From NCBI RefSeq assembly GCF_003014535.1, contig NZ_PYGD01000009.1, positions 124,001 through 188,000 of the forward strand: 64,000 bases of DNA. Reading direction: 5' to 3'. The notes beneath the pieces were generated by a model. That model saw nothing but the letters and a program-made list of their open reading frames with translations, had not been told where the DNA came from and ran no database searches. Each line of letters starts with the position of its first letter. The stretch's first letter is position 1. A program made the translations under genes and the position numbers. Origin of the DNA: Taibaiella chishuiensis. Lineage in GTDB: Bacteria; Bacteroidota; Bacteroidia; Chitinophagales; Chitinophagaceae. Below, one piece after another: positions 1 to 7,134 of this stretch.

Positions 1-217
1 GATCGCGATACAGGCTGCCATCGGTTCCAAGATCGTAGCCCGCGAAACCATTTCTGCACAGCGTAAGGATGTAACGGCAAAATGTTATGGCGGTGACATC
101 TCCCGTAAACGTAAACTGCTGGAGAAACAGAAGGAAGGTAAGAAACGTATGCGCCAGATCGGTAACGTAGAAGTGCCCCAGGAAGCATTCCTTGCCGTAT
201 TGAAACTCGACGATTAA
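1..217 (+). CDS. lepA: Elongation factor 4 (LepA), C-terminal end
   Basis: The window opens inside this gene; only the last 71 codons are present, read without interruption to a TAA. LepA is a ribosome-bound translational GTPase that acts on stalled or mis-translocated ribosomes. The visible part is its C-terminal domain, with the family signature around [21 protein letters not shown] and the ending [20 protein letters not shown], both typical of LepA and absent from EF-G. The GTPase domain lies outside the window. The next gene, paaB, starts 32 bp downstream on the same strand, so the two may share a transcript although they have no obvious functional link. Confidence 0.93.
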   Translation, partial: IAIQAAIGSKIVARETISAQRKDVTAKCYGGDISRKRKLLEKQKEGKKRMRQIGNVEVPQEAFLAVLKLDD

Positions 218-249
218 ATAATACTAAGTACCATACTAAAAACGAATTT

Positions 250-534
250 ATGAATAACGAATGGCCGCTGTGGGAGATCTTTATCCGCAGCAAAACAGGA
301 CTGGATCATAAACATGTAGGCAGCCTGCATGCAGTAGATGCGGAAATGGCGATCGAAAATGCCAGGGACGTGTATACCCGCCGTATGGAAGGGGTAAGCA
401 TCTGGGCCGTGGAGAGCAAATACATCCACGCTTCCAATCCCGATGATGCCGGTGAGCTGTACGATCCTGCGAATGATAAGGTGTACCGCCATCCTACCTT
501 TTATGAATTACCGATAGAATTAAAACACATGTAA
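250..534 (+). CDS. paaB: Phenylacetyl-CoA epoxidase subunit PaaB
   Basis: This 94-residue protein matches PaaB, the small non-catalytic subunit of the PaaABCE multicomponent monooxygenase that epoxidises the ring of phenylacetyl-CoA. The opening NEWPLWEIFIRSKTGLDHKHVGS and the later motif ENARDVYTRR are characteristic, and the length is normal (about 95). In the known complex PaaB bridges the PaaA-PaaC heterodimers. paaC follows 48 bp downstream. The catalytic subunit gene paaA, which usually comes first in this operon, is not upstream: lepA sits there instead. The protein is probably functional only if PaaA is encoded elsewhere. Confidence 0.92.
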   Translation: MNNEWPLWEIFIRSKTGLDHKHVGSLHAVDAEMAIENARDVYTRRMEGVSIWAVESKYIHASNPDDAGELYDPANDKVYRHPTFYELPIELKHM

Positions 535-582
535 GCTGCGCCCCCCGGGGCTTATAGCTTATGCTTAATTTTTTTGCGGAGC

Positions 583-1398
583 ATGTCGATCAATAAACTC
601 AAATATGTGCTGCAGCATGCAGACAATGCCCTGATCATGGGGCACCGTATCAGCGAGTGGTGCGGGCATGGTCCTATTCTTGAACAGGACATTGCCCTGA
701 CCAATACTGCGCTCGACCACCTGGGCCAGGCACGCAGCCTGTACCAGTACGCCGCAGACCTGTACAATGGCCTGCCGGATGCGGAAAAAGCAGATTTTTT
801 CTCTTCTCCTGTATTTGCCGGTCTGCAAACCCCGGTTACAGAAGATACCCTTGCTTACCTCAGGGATGGCTGGGACTTCAGGAATGTATTACTTGCAGAA
901 CAAGGAAACGGTGATTGGGCTTATACCATAGCCCGTTCGTTCCTGTACGATAATTATACCGTATTGCTCTATACTGCCCTGCAGCAGAGTAACGACGAGC
1001 GTCTGGCCGCCATTGCCGAAAAATCCCTTAAAGAAGCGCTGTACCATCGTAAGTGGAGCAGCGAATGGGTGATACGCCTGGGCGACGGTACCGAAGAAAG
1101 TCATGCCCGGATGAAAGAGGCTATGGAAGAACGCTGGTCGTTCGCCGGCGAAATGTTTATCGGATCGGAGGCTGACAAAGCAATGCTTGCCGAAGGCGCA
1201 GGCGCAGATCTCGAAGCCCTGAAGAGCCAGTGGAGCAACCGGGTGAACGAAGTGCTGACCGAAGCCACCCTCGACCTGCAACCGGCCGATGCCTGGATGC
1301 AAACCGGTGGTAAAGACGGCAATCACTCTGAACATCTCGGTTACATTCTCGCTGAAATGCAGTACATGCAGCGGGCTTATCCCGGTATGGAATGGTAA
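583..1398 (+). CDS. paaC: Phenylacetyl-CoA epoxidase subunit PaaC
   Basis: This 271-residue ferritin-like protein is PaaC, the structural partner of the di-iron subunit PaaA in the phenylacetyl-CoA epoxidase. The region MGHRISEWCGHGPILEQDIA followed by LTNTALDHLGQARSLYQYAA is a family hallmark, and the C-terminus ending MQYMQRAYPGMEW is also typical. The ATG at 583 is chosen over an in-frame TTG at 574 because it begins the conserved core and is preceded by GGAG. paaB lies just upstream. The next gene on the strand is a polysaccharide deacetylase rather than paaD, so the usual paaABCDE order is broken on both sides. Confidence 0.93.
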   Translation: MSINKLKYVLQHADNALIMGHRISEWCGHGPILEQDIALTNTALDHLGQARSLYQYAADLYNGLPDAEKADFFSSPVFAGLQTPVTEDTLAYLRDGWDFRNVLLAEQGNGDWAYTIARSFLYDNYTVLLYTALQQSNDERLAAIAEKSLKEALYHRKWSSEWVIRLGDGTEESHARMKEAMEERWSFAGEMFIGSEADKAMLAEGAGADLEALKSQWSNRVNEVLTEATLDLQPADAWMQTGGKDGNHSEHLGYILAEMQYMQRAYPGMEW

Positions 1399-1524
1399 AA
1401 AAGAACCTGTAAATTTTTAGTTCTGAACACTAAGTTTCATTATTTCTCCCTGTTTGCACTCCTGCTATTCCTTCATGTAATAGCAGGAGTCTGTTTTAAT
1501 GGCTATTCCGCCTGGTGGATCCTG

Positions 1525-2208
1525 GTGTGTATCCTGGCCTATGTAACGACACTGGCCTTGGGTAGTTTTTTTATAGGCTGGAATTTTTATATGCGGTCTA
1601 TGAATAAGTTGCCCCTGTTGCGTATCGGCTTCCAGCAGGCGCAGTTCCAGGTGGCGCACCGGGGTAAAGAGGTGGCGCTCACCTTCGACGACGGTCCGGC
1701 AGCGCCCACGGCAGCTATATTGGATGTGCTGGCCAAAGAAAAGGTGCCGGCAACTTTTTTCCTGATCGGTAAAAACATAACCGGCAATGAGGCCCTGGTT
1801 AAACGCATGGCCAACGAAGGGCATACGATCGGCAATCATAGCTTTAACCATGCCGTTGGCTTCGACTGGCAGTCGGTCGGTGCGATGCAGTTGGAACTGG
1901 AACAAACCTCCGCTGCGATAGAAGCAGTAACCGGTAAACCGGTAAGCCTGTTCCGGCCACCCTACGGCGTTACCAATCCTAACCTGGCCAGGGCCGTTGG
2001 CCGCAGCGGGCTGCGGAGTATCGGCTGGAACCTGCGTTCGATGGATACCTTGGCGAAAGAGGAAAGCCAACTGCTCCGTAAGCTATTGCGCCGGACAAGG
2101 CCGGGTAGTATTATCCTGCTGCACGACCGTTGTGAGATAACGGCCCGTATCCTGCCGGACCTGGTTGCCGGGCTAAGGAAAAAGGGCTATACCTTTGCGG
2201 CGCTGTAG
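1525..2208 (+). CDS. Polysaccharide deacetylase (NodB homology domain), membrane-anchored
   Basis: This is a carbohydrate esterase family 4 protein, predicted to remove N-acetyl groups from a cell-surface polysaccharide or peptidoglycan. All five NodB motifs are visible in order: TFDDGP with the catalytic Asp pair, NHSFNH with the metal-binding histidines, FRPPYG, the W-N-L-R-S-M-D segment, and ILLHD. An N-terminal hydrophobic stretch suggests a membrane anchor. The start is uncertain. The listed GTG at 1525 cuts into the hydrophobic segment, and the frame stays open back to the paaC stop with no ATG, GTG or TTG; CTG at 1423 would give 34 more residues containing another hydrophobic run. Confidence 0.85.
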   Translation: MCILAYVTTLALGSFFIGWNFYMRSMNKLPLLRIGFQQAQFQVAHRGKEVALTFDDGPAAPTAAILDVLAKEKVPATFFLIGKNITGNEALVKRMANEGHTIGNHSFNHAVGFDWQSVGAMQLELEQTSAAIEAVTGKPVSLFRPPYGVTNPNLARAVGRSGLRSIGWNLRSMDTLAKEESQLLRKLLRRTRPGSIILLHDRCEITARILPDLVAGLRKKGYTFAAL

Positions 2209-2226
2209 GGGAGATCGGATTTGAGA

Positions 2227-2247
2227 TGTTAGATATTAGGAGTTAGA
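2227..2247. repeat. Short heptamer array (3 units)
   Basis: Three consecutive 7-bp units TGTTAGA, TATTAGG and AGTTAGA directly precede the left arm of the long palindrome. They match the unit of the larger array at 3074-3248, about 0.8 kb away. Confidence 0.55.
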
Positions 2248-2250
2248 CGA

Positions 2251-2388
2251 TTGTCATCCTGAGCCTCGCGAAGGATCTCATCAGTAAGCTGGCTTTGTCT
2301 ACGGGTGCATGTTACGCGTGTTGCACTTATCGCTTACTTGCAGTTGTCCTCCCTCCGGTAAGATCCTTCGCGAGGCTCAGGATGACAA
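2251..2388. repeat. Long palindromic element with 28-bp perfect inverted arms
   Basis: The left arm at 2251-2278 (TTGTCATCCTGAGCCTCGCG and on to GGATCT) is the exact reverse complement of the right arm at 2361-2388. The 82-bp interior carries a second inverted pair (AGTAAGC near 2283 and GCTTACT near 2332), so the whole 138 bp could fold into a long hairpin. It is embedded between heptamer arrays. It looks like a non-autonomous palindromic repeat of REP/BIME or MITE type; no transposase is nearby. Confidence 0.7.
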
Positions 2389-2392
2389 CCGG

Positions 2393-2462
2393 AGTAGCAA
2401 GGGCGAAGTAGCAGGTAGCAGGTATCAAGTGGTAATCCAAAATTCAACACAGCATAGTGTTA
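2393..2462. repeat. Degenerate heptamer array (about 10 units)
   Basis: Directly after the palindrome the sequence runs in 7-bp steps: AGTAGCA, AGGGCGA, AGTAGCA, GGTAGCA, GGTATCA, AGTGGTA, ATCCAAA, ATTCAAC, ACAGCAT, AGTGTTA. Early units are clearly related to one another. Later units drift toward the ATTCAAC type that dominates the next array. Confidence 0.5.
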
Positions 2463-2472
2463 TAACGAAAAA

Positions 2473-2510
2473 GGCAAGACTACCCGGAGGTGGTCTTGCC
2501 TTCTTTATTT
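2473..2510. terminator. Bidirectional terminator-like hairpin
   Basis: GGCAAGACTACC and GGTGGTCTTGCC form a 12-bp stem with one mismatch or wobble around a 4-base loop. The stem is followed by TTCTTTATTT on the + strand and by TTTTT on the - strand. It lies between the convergent deacetylase (+) and EVE-domain (-) genes. Confidence 0.7.
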
Positions 2511-2523
2511 AGCGTAAGTCGTC

Positions 2524-2656
2524 AATTAGATGTTAGATCGTAGATGTGAGTATTGGGATGAGAGATATAAGATCAAGACTAATCCAAAATTCAATACTCA
2601 ACATGCAACACTACATTGAATTCATTCAAAATTCAACATTCAAAACTCAACATTAA
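2524..2656. repeat. Heptamer array, 19 units in unbroken 7-bp phase
   Basis: Nineteen consecutive 7-bp units run without indels. The first half resembles TRTTAGA units (AATTAGA, TGTTAGA, TCGTAGA, TGTGAGT); the second half consists of AAATTCA, ACATTCA and AAACTCA variants. The array ends at the stop codon of the EVE-domain gene. Confidence 0.7.
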
Positions 2657-2657
2657 A

Positions 2658-3071
2658 TCAAGGTTTCGTACCGCCCATCTTCAGCACCAGTTCATATTCT
2701 TCTTTGGTCAGTGCACTCACGGATAACCGTCCCTGCCGGATCAGGCCCATGTTTTCGAGCCCGGGCTGTTGTTTCATCTCCGCCAGGGTTACGGGTTGCT
2801 TCAGCGCTTTTACCGGCTTCAGGTCTACCACTACCCAACGGTCATCATCGATGGTAGGGTCGGGATAGGCTTCCTTCGCGATCTCGGCAATACCGATCAC
2901 ACAAAGTCCCTCGTTGCTATGGTAGAATAAGGCACGGTCGCCTTTTTTCATGTCGCGGAGGTTGTTACGTGCCTGGTAGTTGCGTACGCCGTCCCAGAAG
3001 GTCTTGCCGTCTTTTACAAATTGCTCCCAACTGTATTTGAAGGGTTCCGATTTTACAAGCCAGTAGTTCAT
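2658..3071 (-). CDS. EVE domain-containing protein
   Basis: This 137-residue protein is one complete EVE domain, a PUA-like fold that binds modified nucleobases in DNA or RNA and is related to human THYN1. Family features are the N-terminal YWLVKSEP, the segment FWDGVRNYQARNNLRDMKKG and the strand YHSNEGLCVIGIAEI. In many bacteria stand-alone EVE proteins have no defined substrate; some EVE domains are fused to restriction nucleases, but no such partner is present here. The gene is isolated by heptamer arrays on both sides (2524-2656 and 3074-3248). The second array begins at the start codon, leaving little room for an ordinary promoter. Confidence 0.9.
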   Translation of the reverse strand: MNYWLVKSEPFKYSWEQFVKDGKTFWDGVRNYQARNNLRDMKKGDRALFYHSNEGLCVIGIAEIAKEAYPDPTIDDDRWVVVDLKPVKALKQPVTLAEMKQQPGLENMGLIRQGRLSVSALTKEEYELVLKMGGTKP

Positions 3072-3073
3072 TG

Positions 3074-3248
3074 ATTAAGTATTGGGTATTAAGTATTGGG
3101 TATTGAGATGTTAGATGTTAGATATTGGACGTTAGATATGAGATATCAGATGTGAGATATTAGATGTTAGGTGTTAGACGTTAGATATTAGCTATCAGAT
3201 GTTAGATATTAGCTGTCAGATGTTAGACGTTAGATATCAGATGATAGC
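3074..3248. repeat. Heptanucleotide tandem array, 25 units
   Basis: Twenty-five consecutive 7-bp units fill 175 bp with no insertion or deletion. Typical units are TGTTAGA, CGTTAGA, TATTAGA, TATCAGA and TATTAGC; the first four are ATTAAGT and ATTGGGT alternating. The consensus is YRTTAGA. The array fills the gap between the start of the EVE gene and the end of dapF, both on the - strand. It has no spacer/repeat structure and is not a CRISPR. Confidence 0.85.
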
Positions 3249-3288
3249 TTGCGTTGCTGACGGTGAATATTGAAATGCCGCGGTTGGG

Positions 3289-4068
3289 TTATGCCACGTC
3301 GATACTGCCTTTGAATACAAATTGTGCGCCGCCGGTAAGGACAATGTGTGTTGCGTTGGTCGCTTCCTGTTTTTCGAAGGTTACCCGCAGATCGCCGCCT
3401 ACTGCTTTTACCGGGATATCGAAACGCCCGGTATTACGGCCCGCCGACACGATCGCCGCCGCGGTTACGCCAGTGCCACAGGCCAGGGTTTCATCTTCCA
3501 CGCCCCGCTCATAGGTGCGGATTACAAGGGTATCGCCCTTGCGGCTTACAAAATTTACATTGATGCCTTTGGGCTGAAAGCGGTCTTCGTTGCGGATGCT
3601 ACGGCCAGTCGCAAATACGTCGATCGCACCGGTATCGGTTACCCACTGTACATAATGCGGCGAGCCGGTATCCAGTATTTCGTAAGTGCCGGCAAAGGTG
3701 ATGTCCGTTACATCCTGCATCTGCAGCGCCACGGTACCATCGGTATTGATCGTGGCTTCATGCATACCGTCTATGGCCATAAAACGCATCGAGGTACCCG
3801 CTGCGCCCAGCCGGTGTGCAAAGGCCGCAATACAACGGCCGCCATTGCCGCACATGGTGCTTTCGTTACCATCCGAATTGAAATAGACCATCTCGAAATC
3901 CGCATCCTGGCTGTGTTGCAGGTACATAAGCCCGTCGGCGCCCACACCAAAATGACGGTCGCAGATCTGTGCTACCTGAGCGGTGCTCAGGCTTACATTG
4001 CCTTCACGGTTGTCGATCAGTACAAAGTCGTTGCCCGCACCCTGGTATTTATAAAACGTAATTTCCAT
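3289..4068 (-). CDS. dapF: Diaminopimelate epimerase
   Basis: DapF interconverts LL- and meso-diaminopimelate in the last steps of lysine and peptidoglycan precursor synthesis. The 259-residue length is close to the family norm. Both catalytic cysteines are visible: Cys73 in ESTMCGNGGRC and Cys197 in DETLACGTGV. The N-terminal KYQGAGNDFVLIDNR and the GVGADGL motif are also diagnostic. The enzyme is a cytosolic, cofactor-free racemase using the two cysteines as acid and base. It is divergent from serA, whose start lies 126 bp away; the shared interval has no clear TAnnTTTG match, so promoters there are unresolved. Confidence 0.96.
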   Translation of the reverse strand: MEITFYKYQGAGNDFVLIDNREGNVSLSTAQVAQICDRHFGVGADGLMYLQHSQDADFEMVYFNSDGNESTMCGNGGRCIAAFAHRLGAAGTSMRFMAIDGMHEATINTDGTVALQMQDVTDITFAGTYEILDTGSPHYVQWVTDTGAIDVFATGRSIRNEDRFQPKGINVNFVSRKGDTLVIRTYERGVEDETLACGTGVTAAAIVSAGRNTGRFDIPVKAVGGDLRVTFEKQEATNATHIVLTGGAQFVFKGSIDVA

Positions 4069-4194
4069 CCCGGCAAAATTAGTTATCTTTTGCTCAATGT
4101 CCTACATCGGCCTATCGTCAACTATTATGGCGGCCATATAGCCCGTTTGCTTTTCGCAGGGCAAACCGCTAAATTCGCAAATTCAATACCCTGT

Positions 4195-5424
4195 ATGCAG
4201 ATCACAAGTTATCCCAAAGAGAAAATCAATATCCTGTTCCTGGAAAATATCAGCGAAAAGGCTGCTTCGTTTTTTACCGACAAGGGGTATACCCAGGTAA
4301 CCCGGATGAAAGGCGCTTTGAGCGAAGAAGAGCTGATAGAAGCGGTTAAACACGTACATCTGCTGGGCATCCGTTCCAAAACAATGGTTACGGAAAAGGT
4401 ACTCGCCGCGGCCTCCAAATTGCAGGCAATAGGCTGCTTTTGCATCGGGGTGAACCAGGTAGACCTGCAGGCCGCGACCAGGGCCGGGGTATCTGTCTTT
4501 AATGCGCCGTATAGCAATACCCGTAGCGTGGCGGAATTGGTAATCGGGCTTTCGATTATGCTGATGCGCCGCATTACTGATAAAAACAAAGCCGCACACG
4601 AAGGTACCTGGTTTAAGGAATCGGCAGGCAGTTATGAGCTGCGGGGTAAGACTATCGGCATTGTCGGTTATGGCAATATAGGCTCACAGGTAAGCGTATT
4701 GGCCGAAGGCCTGGGACTTAAAGTCTTGTTCCACGACCTCGAAACCCGCCTGCCCCTGGGCAATGCACAGTCCTGCAAAAGCCTGGACGAACTGCTGGCG
4801 GCTTCAGACATCGTAACCCTGCACATACCTGCCAATAAGGCTACCCAGAACCTGGTCGATGCTGCGCGGTTTGCACATATGAAACCAGGGGCCATATTCA
4901 TTAACTGCGCCCGTGGCGAAGTAGTCGATCTGCAGGCTTTAAAAGAAGCATTGAGCTCCGGTCATCTTTCCGGCGCCGCGGTAGATGTGTTCCCGGTAGA
5001 ACCGGAAAAATCGGGCGCTGCATTTGTTACACCGCTGCAAGGGTTACCCAATGTAATTCTGACCCCGCATATCGGCGGATCTACCGAAGAGGCGCAGGAA
5101 AATATAGGGGAAGACGTGAGCCTGAAATTGTTCAACTACCTGGAAAGCGGCATCAGTTATGGCTCCCATACGATACCGCCGATCAGCCTGCCGCCGGTAA
5201 CAGGTGCACACCGCATCCTGCATATTCACAACAACGTGCCGGGTGTACTGGGGGCGCTTAATGCCCGCTTGTCCGACAACGGGATCAATATCGTAGGGCA
5301 ATACCTGAAAACCAACGAACAGATCGGTTATGTAGTGCTCGATGTAGACCAGCAACTTTCCCAGCAGGCCATAGAGCTGCTGAAAACCGTAAAGGAAACG
5401 ATTAAAGTGCGGCTGCTGTACTAA
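4195..5424 (+). CDS. serA: D-3-phosphoglycerate dehydrogenase
   Basis: SerA performs the first committed step of serine synthesis, NAD-dependent oxidation of 3-phosphoglycerate. From the ATG at 4195 the protein is 409 residues, the length of the E. coli-type enzyme. The frame is open much further upstream, but that part is antisense to dapF and is excluded. The Rossmann motif GYGNIG is at residues 158-163. The catalytic Arg (NCARGEVVD), Glu (PVEPEKS) and His (TPHIGGST) follow. A C-terminal ACT domain (about residues 335-409, starting near HRILHIHNNVPGVLG) implies feedback control by serine, as in relatives. It stands alone; the next gene is 187 bp away. Confidence 0.96.
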   Translation: MQITSYPKEKINILFLENISEKAASFFTDKGYTQVTRMKGALSEEELIEAVKHVHLLGIRSKTMVTEKVLAAASKLQAIGCFCIGVNQVDLQAATRAGVSVFNAPYSNTRSVAELVIGLSIMLMRRITDKNKAAHEGTWFKESAGSYELRGKTIGIVGYGNIGSQVSVLAEGLGLKVLFHDLETRLPLGNAQSCKSLDELLAASDIVTLHIPANKATQNLVDAARFAHMKPGAIFINCARGEVVDLQALKEALSSGHLSGAAVDVFPVEPEKSGAAFVTPLQGLPNVILTPHIGGSTEEAQENIGEDVSLKLFNYLESGISYGSHTIPPISLPPVTGAHRILHIHNNVPGVLGALNARLSDNGINIVGQYLKTNEQIGYVVLDVDQQLSQQAIELLKTVKETIKVRLLY

Positions 5425-5611
5425 ACAGGCTGGCCTCGTATAGCGGTTATGGCCTTGGTTTTCAGTAAGAAAGGATGAGGTTCGTTAGCCTGTCCGGGAC
5501 CTGTTATTTTTTTAAAAAACACTTGTTAATTGATCGGGAGTGTATTCTTTGGTTTTCAAATAAAACTTACCTTTACTTTTAACATTCAAACAAGATATTT
5601 CGCTAAGAATC

Positions 5612-6391
5612 ATGAGTTTTAAAAATAATGCCTTTGTGTTGCGGTTAGTTGTGGCGTGCCTCACCCTTAGTTTTTCCTCCCTGTTACATGCACAAACAGA
5701 TAACAATGCTTTCCGGAATTACCAGATGGGCGCTCCCCGTGTAGCCAAGGCATACAGCCAGTACAACGAGGCCCTGAAAAAAGAGTTCAAGGAAAAAGAC
5801 CTGAATTATCCACCCAACGAGATTTATATACGCGCTTTTAAAGCCCATAACGAATTCGAGGTTTGGGTACGGAATAAAGGTGTAGATACTTTTACCATGT
5901 TTAAGAAGTACAAGATCTGTGCCCTGTCCGGCTCGTTAGGGCCCAAAAGGTGGGAAGGTGACCGACAGGTGCCCGAAGGTTTTTACTTCATCTCCGATTA
6001 CAACCCTAAAAGCGATTTTTACCTGTCGCTGATGCTCAACTATCCCAATTATTCCGATCTCATCCTGGGCAATAAAACCATGCCCGGCGGCGATATCTAT
6101 ATTCACGGTGGTTGTGTTACCGTAGGTTGTATGCCCATGCAGGATGCGGGTATCCAGGAGATCTACACCTTATGTCTTAATGCGCGGCTCAACGGTCAGA
6201 CCAATATACCGGTGCATGTATTCCCGGTACGCTTCAATAAAACGGGGCTTAATTTCCTGGGCCGCGAATACGGTGACGATACTACCCGCCAGCGTTTCTG
6301 GATCAATCTTAAAGCCGGTTACGACTACTTCGAAAAGACCCATAAGATACTGCCCGTCATGTATAACCAGGAAGGGAAGTACATCTTCTAA
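5612..6391 (+). CDS. YafK/ErfK-type murein L,D-transpeptidase family protein, secreted
   Basis: The 259-residue protein begins with a signal peptide (hydrophobic core LRLVVACLTLSFSSLLHAQ, likely cleavage after AQ). It carries a YkuD-type catalytic domain of the YafK branch: IYIHGGCVTVGCMPM gives His165 and the probable catalytic Cys173, spaced as in YafK proteins. Family members cross-link or trim peptidoglycan or detach bound lipoprotein in the periplasm; the exact reaction here cannot be told. The segment KVCALSG-like KICALSGSLGPKR and VPEGFYFI are also typical. A strong terminator follows 12 bp after the stop. Confidence 0.88.
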   Translation: MSFKNNAFVLRLVVACLTLSFSSLLHAQTDNNAFRNYQMGAPRVAKAYSQYNEALKKEFKEKDLNYPPNEIYIRAFKAHNEFEVWVRNKGVDTFTMFKKYKICALSGSLGPKRWEGDRQVPEGFYFISDYNPKSDFYLSLMLNYPNYSDLILGNKTMPGGDIYIHGGCVTVGCMPMQDAGIQEIYTLCLNARLNGQTNIPVHVFPVRFNKTGLNFLGREYGDDTTRQRFWINLKAGYDYFEKTHKILPVMYNQEGKYIF

Positions 6392-6402
6392 AATAAAAAA
6401 AT

Positions 6403-6432
6403 AAAGGCCCTGCACAGGGCCTTTATTTTTTT
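6403..6432. terminator. Intrinsic terminator after the L,D-transpeptidase
   Basis: AAAGGCCCTG and CAGGGCCTTT form a near-perfect stem around a 2-3 base loop, followed by ATTTTTTTT on the + strand. The A-run upstream (AAATAAAAAAAT) lets it also serve the convergent gene ending at 6456. Confidence 0.9.
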
Positions 6433-6455
6433 GGCGCTCCGGCATAAAACGATGT

Positions 6456-7085
6456 TTATAGTTGCCGGGCTTTCCGGATAACGGCCTGTATCCTGTTGAT
6501 CTTACTTTCCCTGGGCACGTCCGGCAGGCGTTGGTGCAGGATATCTATAAAAGCTTGTTTATGGTCCGCGCGGATTATGGGCAGGCTTTGCTCCGCATAC
6601 ATCGGCAATTGGTTGGGCGCGGCTTTCAGCAACTGTTCCAGCAATAAAGCCAGGGCATCATCGTAATATTCCGGATGGGTGCTTAAGCGCACCAGGATGC
6701 CTACGGCATGATCTTTGGTAATAACCGATCCCCGGTCTGCAACGGCAATAATCTTTCCTAAAATCGCGTACACCTGGTCCGGTACCAGGTCTGTAACTGT
6801 ATCCAGGGCCGTCATAGCACCCCATTGCAGGCGGTTGTTTTTACTGGTAAGTAACTGCTCCAACGCGGCGATATGCGGTGCGACCAGCGCCGGGTTAAGG
6901 CTGCCGGTTTCATACAGCACCTTAATACAATCCTGCTGGATGGCTTTGTTTTTGTGCTGCAGGTTATCGATAAGTTCCTGTACGGCCGCCCGGTCGCCGG
7001 CGGCGGCTATGCGGGCGGCCAGTTCCTGGTTAGGCACTTCGTCCTTGCGTTGCAACGACGATGATAATTGATCGAGTACAGACAT
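6456..7085 (-). CDS. HEAT-repeat-like protein of unknown function
   Basis: This 209-residue soluble protein has no signal peptide and appears entirely alpha-helical, with repeated helical pairs of HEAT/Armadillo character. Examples are the stretch around QELIDNLQHKNKAIQQDCIKV, LNPALVAPHIAALEQLLTS and LQWGAMTALDTVTDLV. Such folds are scaffolds for protein-protein contacts. No catalytic motif is seen. The gene lies 49 bp downstream of the rhomboid protease gene on the same strand, so the two could be cotranscribed, but no functional link is known to me. Confidence 0.65.
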   Translation of the reverse strand: MSVLDQLSSSLQRKDEVPNQELAARIAAAGDRAAVQELIDNLQHKNKAIQQDCIKVLYETGSLNPALVAPHIAALEQLLTSKNNRLQWGAMTALDTVTDLVPDQVYAILGKIIAVADRGSVITKDHAVGILVRLSTHPEYYDDALALLLEQLLKAAPNQLPMYAEQSLPIIRADHKQAFIDILHQRLPDVPRESKINRIQAVIRKARQL

Positions 7086-7134
7086 ATTGTTCTACCGGGT
7101 TGTGATGATGTGTTATTTAAATATGGTGCTCCGG

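Larger units (their letters stand above)
2209..2657. other. Gene-free interval of 449 bp filled with repeats
   Basis: No credible gene is present. The interval holds short 7-bp-period arrays (2227-2247, 2393-2462 and 2524-2656), a long perfect palindrome (2251-2388) and a terminator-like hairpin (2473-2500). A 67-codon open frame on the + strand runs through the palindrome but has no protein-like character. Confidence 0.7.

Noticed and set aside
2309-2512. 67-codon open frame on the + strand
   Set aside because: It runs through the palindrome, a heptamer array and the hairpin; it is an artefact of repeats.
3074-3248. Regular repeat array suggesting a CRISPR
   Set aside because: Units are 7 bp with no spacers and no cas genes are present; it is a tandem satellite.
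3322-4194. Long open frame upstream of and continuous with serA
   Set aside because: It is antisense to dapF, and the SerA family starts at the ATG 4195 region; the extra residues have no protein-like character.
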